A DNA stretch of 64,000 bases from an uncultured Campylobacterales bacterium (lineage in GTDB: Bacteria; Campylobacterota; Campylobacteria; Campylobacterales; Arcobacteraceae): positions 1-64,000 of the forward strand of contig CANLWY010000001.1 of the NCBI GenBank assembly GCA_947494995.1, given 5' to 3'. The notes under the pieces are model-generated. The model saw only the letters and a program-made list of their open reading frames with translations, was not told the DNA's origin and made no database searches. Of this stretch, positions 58,229 through 64,000 are shown one piece after another. Numbering within the stretch: the stretch's first letter is position 1; every line of letters begins with the position of its first letter. Both the position numbers and the translations under genes were made by a program.

Positions 58229-59278
58229 ATGTCTGAAAACTTATCACAAGAAGAGAAGCAATTAGTTGAGCAATCATTTGAAGAGGTAAAAGATTTTAGA
58301 ACTTTAGGTGAAAAGATTACAGAGCCTATTGATTCTATTATTGATGAGACTACAGTTATTATTGAAAATGACCCTATAATGGATGTTTCAAATGAATTGA
58401 CACAAATGAATACAAAAATGCAAGCTATTTATGCTGATATAATTGATAATGATGGAACAATGATGAAATTCTTCAAATCATTACCTTTAGTTGGAACAAT
58501 AGCAGAAAAACTTGATGAAAAATGGGATGAACAAAATTTTAATATGAAAACAATCAATGAACAAATCACTGGTGTTTTCTCTGGTTTTGACCAATCATAT
58601 AAATCACTTAATACTTCAATTGATATGCAATATAACTTTCTTGATGGCATTGAAAAAAATCTTGGAAAAGTTATTAACTACAAAGAATACTTAGAAGAAA
58701 AAATTGCTGAATTTAAAGCAGAAATTGAAAACAAAAATGAAGATAAAGAAAAACTTGAACTATTTATCAGAAGTGTAGAATTCTTCCAAACAAATTTAGT
58801 AGTTCTTATTGGTAATCTTGAAATGGCTAAAAAAAGACTTCTTATAAGACTTGATTCAGCTAGAAAACTATCTTTATCAATGAACGCTTCAAAACCAATT
58901 TTTAAAACACTACTTTCAACTGCTGTTATTGAAATCTCTGGTCAAAAAGCAATTGATGCTTCGATGACTGCAATTAACTCTATGAGTGAAACTATTGATA
59001 AAATGTCTACAACTTTAACAGATGAAGCTATAGAAAGTAATAAAAAAGCAGAAGAGTTATCTTCAAAACCAGTTTTATCTTTGAGTGTATTTGTTGACAA
59101 TGTTACAAAACTAAAAAATCACTTTGATGAGATTGAAGATTATAGAGAAGCAGTAGCTTTAGAAGCTAAAAAAGAGAGAGAAGATTTTGAAAATGCTAGA
59201 AAAAATCTTGCAAATATCAAAGTTTTAACAAAAACTCAAAGTGATGAATTAGAAGATATTTTAAATAAAAATGTATAA
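58229..59278 (+). CDS. TelA-like (toxic anion resistance family) protein
   Basis: Long coiled helices; DGTMMKFFKSLPLVG; QTNLVVLIGNLEMAKKRL; overall TelA/YaaN-like. Confidence 0.6.
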   Translation: MSENLSQEEKQLVEQSFEEVKDFRTLGEKITEPIDSIIDETTVIIENDPIMDVSNELTQMNTKMQAIYADIIDNDGTMMKFFKSLPLVGTIAEKLDEKWDEQNFNMKTINEQITGVFSGFDQSYKSLNTSIDMQYNFLDGIEKNLGKVINYKEYLEEKIAEFKAEIENKNEDKEKLELFIRSVEFFQTNLVVLIGNLEMAKKRLLIRLDSARKLSLSMNASKPIFKTLLSTAVIEISGQKAIDASMTAINSMSETIDKMSTTLTDEAIESNKKAEELSSKPVLSLSVFVDNVTKLKNHFDEIEDYREAVALEAKKEREDFENARKNLANIKVLTKTQSDELEDILNKNV

Positions 59279-60452
59279 AGAAAAAAACTATATAAATGAA
59301 AAAACTATAGAAGAAGTAGAAGAAAAGGGATTTAGTGTATATAACTATATCTCTTTTTCTGAACTTATTTCAACTGTAAATAAAGATTATCTACAAACTT
59401 TAAATACTATAAATATTCCTTTTGCAATACTTACTGCAATTGCACTATTTATTTCATATGAAAGCCATTCATATATATATCTTATTTTACTTTTTTTAGG
59501 AGTTTATAGTTTAGTTTTTATATATTTAATTGGGAAACTAATTTATAGAACATATAAATTTTCACTAGTTACAAACGTAATTTATACTAAAAAAGGTTTA
59601 GTAATAAATGATGAAGTACATCATTATAAAAATGATTTAAAACTTAAAACTCTTTTAGAAAAATTAGAAAAGCTATTTAATGAATATCTATCAAAACCCT
59701 CAAACTTGAAAGAAGTTATCAAATATGAAAAAGAAAAGCTTTTTAAAAAGTTATCAAGAAATTTTGAAACAGTAAATAAAGGTTTAGAGAGCAAAAGTAG
59801 TTTTAGAGTATCAAACAATAATGACAGTGGGAAACTTATACTTTTAATCTATGCAGCTTTAATTGCCTACTCTATTTCAGTTATTGTTTTCTATTTTATA
59901 GGTTTAGCTTTAGGCTTTATACTATTTTTTATCATTATCTCTTTTATCTCTTTATATTTTTCTATCAATAAATCTATTGAATTAAGAATAAAACAAGAGG
60001 TTACAAAAATAGATAAAGAAATCAAAAGCCTTGATGATATATATGAAAGCCTAAATAAAAAAGTATCAACTTTTTCAAGTGGAGAAATCTTTGATTTATC
60101 AAAACATATAGAAGATGAATACGATAGTTTCTACTCAAAAATCAATAAAGCAATTGATTTAAAAGATGGTCTAAAAGAGACAATAGAAACTTCTAAATAC
60201 AAAGATTTTATTGATTTTACACTATTTGCGATATATTTAAAAAATCAATTTAATAAGCCATTAAATAAAATGATAGAGCTTTTAGAAGAGTATAAAGCAA
60301 AGGTACAAAAAGAACTAAATGAAGCAATTAATACCTTTGAAAATATTGATTCAAAGGAAAAGTATAAAATAGAGCCAAGAATTGCAAATTTGCAAACTAT
60401 AAATAAAAATATCACTTTGCATTTAGAACAGCTTAAAATAAGTATTTTATAA
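59271..60452 (+). CDS. Membrane protein with coiled-coil regions, coupled to TelA-like gene
   Basis: Two TM pairs; start overlaps preceding stop by 8 bp. Confidence 0.75.
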   Translation: MYKEKNYINEKTIEEVEEKGFSVYNYISFSELISTVNKDYLQTLNTINIPFAILTAIALFISYESHSYIYLILLFLGVYSLVFIYLIGKLIYRTYKFSLVTNVIYTKKGLVINDEVHHYKNDLKLKTLLEKLEKLFNEYLSKPSNLKEVIKYEKEKLFKKLSRNFETVNKGLESKSSFRVSNNNDSGKLILLIYAALIAYSISVIVFYFIGLALGFILFFIIISFISLYFSINKSIELRIKQEVTKIDKEIKSLDDIYESLNKKVSTFSSGEIFDLSKHIEDEYDSFYSKINKAIDLKDGLKETIETSKYKDFIDFTLFAIYLKNQFNKPLNKMIELLEEYKAKVQKELNEAINTFENIDSKEKYKIEPRIANLQTINKNITLHLEQLKISIL

Positions 60453-60536
60453 AAAAGAAAAAAAAGAATTTTTATTAATCTATCATTTATTTTTTATGGA
60501 TACAATTTCAAAATTTTTTAAAATCTAGGAGTCAAA

Positions 60537-60989
60537 ATGAAAAAAATTTTATTTTCAGTTTTATTACTTGTTGCAACTTTTGCTAACGCTTTAAACATTG
60601 GAGATGCTACACCAACATTCGATATCAAAGACCAATTTGAAAAAACTCATAAAATTGCTGCTGATGCAAAAACTATTTTAGTTGCTGCTGATAAAGGTAC
60701 AAGTGAAATTTTAAGAGACTACTTATTAGCTAAAGACAAAAACTTTTTAACTGCTAATAAAGCTTATTATGTTGCAGATATTTCTGGTATGCCTTCATTA
60801 ATTGCAAAGTTTTTTGCTTTACCAAAAATGAAAAAATATCCATTTTCTATTTTACTAGTTGATGAAAACCAAACTAAATCATTTACTAAAAAAGAAGGAA
60901 ATATTACTATTTATTCTGTTGAGAATGGAAAAGTAAAAGATATTAAATATGTAAAAGATGCTGCAGGATTAAACTCAGTATTTAAATAA
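60537..60989 (+). CDS. Secreted thioredoxin-like/YtfJ-like protein
   Basis: Signal peptide; IGDATPTFDIKDQFEKTHKI. Confidence 0.65.
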   Translation: MKKILFSVLLLVATFANALNIGDATPTFDIKDQFEKTHKIAADAKTILVAADKGTSEILRDYLLAKDKNFLTANKAYYVADISGMPSLIAKFFALPKMKKYPFSILLVDENQTKSFTKKEGNITIYSVENGKVKDIKYVKDAAGLNSVFK

Positions 60990-60995
60990 TAATAG

Positions 60996-61025
60996 AAAAA
61001 TTACTAGCTTAGGCTAGTAATTTTT
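60996..61025. terminator. Bidirectional terminator overlapping the purN stop
   Basis: AAAAATTACTAGC-TTAG-GCTAGTAATTTTT. Confidence 0.85.
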
Positions 61026-61587
61026 TAAATGTATCTACAATAGCAATATTTTCTAATTCTTTAATTCTATTCTCTAAAGAATCAACAGTTTCATTCTCTT
61101 TTAATTCAAGTTCTTTAATTAAAATAATTTCACCCTTGTCATACTCTTCATTTACATAATGAATAGTAACACCTGATTTTTTTTCACCATTTTTAATAAT
61201 AGCTTCATGTACAAATTTTCCATACATTCCTTTTCCACCGTATTTAGAAGGTAAAATTGCTGGATGTGTATTTATAATTTTGTTTTCAAAAGAAGACAAA
61301 AGTTTTGGTCCAATCATTTTCATATAACCTGATAAGAAAATATAATCACATCTAAATTCAAAAAATAATTTTGCAATCTTTTCATCTATATTTTCATCTG
61401 GATATCTTTTATCATTTATTACAAAATTTGGAATATCAAGATTTGATGCTGTTTTTAAAACATTTGCATTTGAATTATTTGTAACAATTGCAACAACTTG
61501 TGCATCAATAATTTTATCTTCAATTGCTTTTTGAATGGTTTGAAATCCACTTCCATTGTAAGAGGCTAAAATACCTATTTTTTTCAT
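61009..61587 (-). CDS. purN: Phosphoribosylglycinamide formyltransferase
   Basis: IGILASYNGSGFQTI; INTHPAILPSKYGGKGMYG; SGVTIHYVNEEYDKG. Confidence 0.95.
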   Translation of the reverse strand: MKKIGILASYNGSGFQTIQKAIEDKIIDAQVVAIVTNNSNANVLKTASNLDIPNFVINDKRYPDENIDEKIAKLFFEFRCDYIFLSGYMKMIGPKLLSSFENKIINTHPAILPSKYGGKGMYGKFVHEAIIKNGEKKSGVTIHYVNEEYDKGEIILIKELELKENETVDSLENRIKELENIAIVDTFKKLLA

Positions 61588-61669
61588 ATTTTTATATTCC
61601 TAAGTTTACTTAAAACGTGATTATATCAAATTATAAATATTTATAATATAAGTTAAAAAAACTTTACTT

Positions 61670-62146
61670 CTATTTTAATCTTTGAGAGTGAGTTAAAGCA
61701 ATTGCTATAGCATCTGTAATGTCCAATGGCTTTATCTCTTTTTTTATTCCTAGTAGTCTTTTTACCATAAATGCAACTTGTTCTTTTTGTGCTTTTCCAT
61801 TACCTGTAACAGCTTGTTTTACTTGAAGAGGAGTATACTCTGCAAAGTTTCCAAACTCTTGAAGTACTTTAAGTGAAATAGCACCTCTAAATTGAGCTAA
61901 TTTAATCACTGTTTTTGGATTGAAAGCATAAAACATATCTTCTATTGCAACTTCATCTAAGTCATACTTTTTGAAAATCATATCTAAGCCCTCTGTCATC
62001 TCAACAATTTGTTCTTGAAGTATTTTTGTCTTTATTTTCACAAGTCCTGCTTCAAGTAGTTTTATATCTCTTCCATTTTTTTCAATAACTGCATATCCAC
62101 AGTTTCTTGTTCCCGGGTCTATTCCTAATATTTTCAATTTTTTCAC
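61670..62146 (-). CDS. ruvC: Holliday junction endonuclease RuvC (GTG start)
   Basis: [53 protein letters not shown]. Confidence 0.97.
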   Translation of the reverse strand: MKKLKILGIDPGTRNCGYAVIEKNGRDIKLLEAGLVKIKTKILQEQIVEMTEGLDMIFKKYDLDEVAIEDMFYAFNPKTVIKLAQFRGAISLKVLQEFGNFAEYTPLQVKQAVTGNGKAQKEQVAFMVKRLLGIKKEIKPLDITDAIAIALTHSQRLK

Positions 62147-62166
62147 ATTTCCTTTAGTCCACAGTT

Positions 62167-62278
62167 TTCACATGGTAAATTGCCTATATAATGGACTATT
62201 TTAAATAAATATTCACTTAAAAAATTTATTTTTTCACAACTTTAGCACATTTTATTCACTTCTTTATTCACAGGTGAA
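62167..62278. promoter_or_regulatory. oriC module upstream of dnaA: cluster of TTCAC-core DnaA boxes
   Basis: TTCAC at 62167, 62212, 62233, 62255, 62267 (+) and 62274-62278 (-), within AT-rich DNA. Confidence 0.8.
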
Positions 62279-62339
62279 AAACTTTTAATTTAATTTTAGA
62301 TATAATCTTTAGAATTTATATATAAAGAGTGCGTATTTA

Positions 62340-63647
62340 ATGACAAGTAAAGATTTTTTACACATTATCAAAAAAGAGGCTAATCCAGCCGATTATAAAA
62401 AATATTTAAAACAGCTAACTTATAAGAAAATCTCGTCTGATGATAAACTTGCAGTATTTGAAGTTTCAAACAAATATGTTGCTGCATGGATTAAAAGTAA
62501 ATATACACCTATAATTCAACACTGTTTTGAAATTTATGATGGAACAAAACCTGATATTGAAATAAAAATTACAGGTGAAAAGAAATCAAAAAAAGAGATT
62601 AAAGAAGAAAAAGCTAAAAACGAAGCAACTGAGAGTACTATTTTAAACCCTTCATATACTTTTGACTCTTTTGTTGTTGGATCTTCTAACCAAATGGCAT
62701 ATAATGCTTCACTTGCGGTTGCGGAAAAACCAGGTATTCAATACAACCCACTATTTTTATATGGTGGAACAGGTCTTGGAAAAACTCACCTTTTACAAGC
62801 AGTTGGTAATAATGCAATTGAGCATGGAAAAACTGTAATTTACGTAACAATTGAACAGTTTATGAATGATTTTACTTTTTCAATTAAAAATAAAAATATG
62901 GAACATTTTAGATCTAAATATAGAAAATGCGATGTTCTATTAATTGATGATATTCAATTTTTATCTGGAAAAGAACAAACTCAAGAAGAGTTTTTTCATA
63001 CATTTAATGAACTTCATAATGCAAAAAAACAGATTGTAATGACTTCTGATAGATTACCATCTCAAATTGCAGGGTTAGTTGATAGATTGAAATCTAGGTT
63101 TGAGTGGGGCTTAACAGCAGATATTCAAATTCCTGGACTTGAAACAAAAGTTGCGATTATTGAAAAAAAATCAGAACTAAATGGTATTAATCTTACAAAA
63201 GAGATTGTAAACTATATTGCAGCAAATCTTGATAACTCTATTAGAGAAATAGAAGGTGTTTTAATTAGAATTAATGCTTCTGCATCTTTATTAAATCAAG
63301 AGATTAACCTTGAACTTGCTCAAAGTCTATTAAAAGAGCAAGTAAAAGAAAAAAAAGAGAATATTAAATTACCTGATATTATTTCACTTGTAGCAACAGA
63401 ACTTAATATTAAGCCAAGTGATATAAAATCAAAAAAACGTACAGCAACAGTTGCAAATGCTAGACGGGTAGTAATTTATTTAGCAAGGGAGTTAACACAT
63501 AACTCTATGCCAGATATTGCAAAATTTTTAGGTATGAAAGATCATAGTTCTATTTCAAAAAATATTCAAAAAACAAATGAGTTAATTGAAACAGATGAAA
63601 ACTTTAAATTGATCATTCAAAACTTGAAAAATAAGATAATTCATTAA
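62340..63647 (+). CDS. dnaA: Chromosomal replication initiator DnaA
   Basis: NPLFLYGGTGLGKTHLLQAVGN; DVLLIDDIQFLSGKEQTQEEFFHTFN; ARRVVIYLARELTHNSMPDIAKFLGMKDHSSI. Confidence 0.99.
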   Translation: MTSKDFLHIIKKEANPADYKKYLKQLTYKKISSDDKLAVFEVSNKYVAAWIKSKYTPIIQHCFEIYDGTKPDIEIKITGEKKSKKEIKEEKAKNEATESTILNPSYTFDSFVVGSSNQMAYNASLAVAEKPGIQYNPLFLYGGTGLGKTHLLQAVGNNAIEHGKTVIYVTIEQFMNDFTFSIKNKNMEHFRSKYRKCDVLLIDDIQFLSGKEQTQEEFFHTFNELHNAKKQIVMTSDRLPSQIAGLVDRLKSRFEWGLTADIQIPGLETKVAIIEKKSELNGINLTKEIVNYIAANLDNSIREIEGVLIRINASASLLNQEINLELAQSLLKEQVKEKKENIKLPDIISLVATELNIKPSDIKSKKRTATVANARRVVIYLARELTHNSMPDIAKFLGMKDHSSISKNIQKTNELIETDENFKLIIQNLKNKIIH

Positions 63648-63675
63648 GGAGTGGAAATAAGTTTAAGATAGAAGT

Positions 63676-63763
63676 GTGAAAAGGTGTGAACTATTAATGA
63701 TGTTTATTCACATACACAAAGTGTGTCTGTATAAGCCTTAGAGTAATATTTTCATCTTTTCAC
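63676..63763. promoter_or_regulatory. oriC module downstream of dnaA: four TTCAC-core DnaA boxes
   Basis: GTGAA at 63676-63680 and 63686-63690 (-), TTCAC at 63707-63711 and 63759-63763 (+). Confidence 0.8.
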
Positions 63764-63812
63764 ATGGTCTACTACTTCCACTAATTAAATATAATAAATA
63801 GGAGCTAATAAA

Positions 63813-64000
63813 ATGAAGTTCATAATTACAAAAAGCATATTTGAGAATATCATCTCATCAATGCAACCATTCTTAGAAAAAAAAGATGCAAGTTCAATTA
63901 CTTCACATATCTATTTAGAAGTAAATGATTCAAAACTTACATTAAAAGCTACAGATTATGAAATAGGATTAGAATGTCAAATTGAATCTATATCTGATGC
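63813..64000 (+). CDS. dnaN: DNA polymerase III beta sliding clamp, N-terminal fragment truncated by window end
   Basis: MKFIITKSIFENIISSMQPFLEKKDASSITSHIYLEVNDSKLTLKATDYEIGLECQIESISD; absent from ORF track because no stop in window. Confidence 0.95.
   Translation, partial: MKFIITKSIFENIISSMQPFLEKKDASSITSHIYLEVNDSKLTLKATDYEIGLECQIESISD

Noticed and set aside
1-64000. Search for tRNA, rRNA, tmRNA, IS elements, integrases and toxin-antitoxin pairs
   Set aside because: No cloverleaf-like or rRNA sequences and no transposase or integrase ORFs recognised; nothing reportable by eye.

Overview
AT-rich window of a Campylobacterota chromosome, Arcobacter-like by gene content and protein style. Its right edge is the replication origin: ruvC - TTCAC-rich DnaA-box cluster - dnaA - second DnaA-box cluster - dnaN (truncated). 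Most of the window is housekeeping: secG, frr, pyrE, ung, gph, typA, malic enzyme, purN. I found no tRNA, rRNA, CRISPR array, transposase or prophage. The most interesting segment is 24.3-45.9 kb. It holds a response regulator, a histidine kinase and a periplasmic-binding/PAS sensor, followed by a 10-gene minus-strand operon and then the assimilatory sulfate operon. The 10-gene operon encodes a periplasmic sulfurtransferase, TorD-like chaperone, NrfD/PsrC, Mo-bisPGD reductase, 4x[4Fe-4S] protein, small secreted protein, Rieske protein, b6-type cytochrome b, and 12-heme and 10-heme cytochromes c. It looks like a hybrid of a Psr/Phs-type molybdoenzyme with a Rieske/cytochrome-b module and two paralogous multiheme cytochromes. 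It may be regulated through a TGAAT-N4-ATTCA palindrome that also lies upstream of the response regulator. Other signals: an ECF41-type sigma factor with a matching TGTCACA-N16-CGTC promoter, a candidate small RNA near 49.5 kb with a TTGACA-N18-TATAAT promoter and AGTGCTA repeats, an autoregulatory FNR-type box, two unannotated small-protein genes at 53.1-53.4 kb, an SD-sequestering hairpin in the cys operon, and a TelA-like/membrane-protein pair. All calls come from reading the sequence and ORF track. No database search was run.
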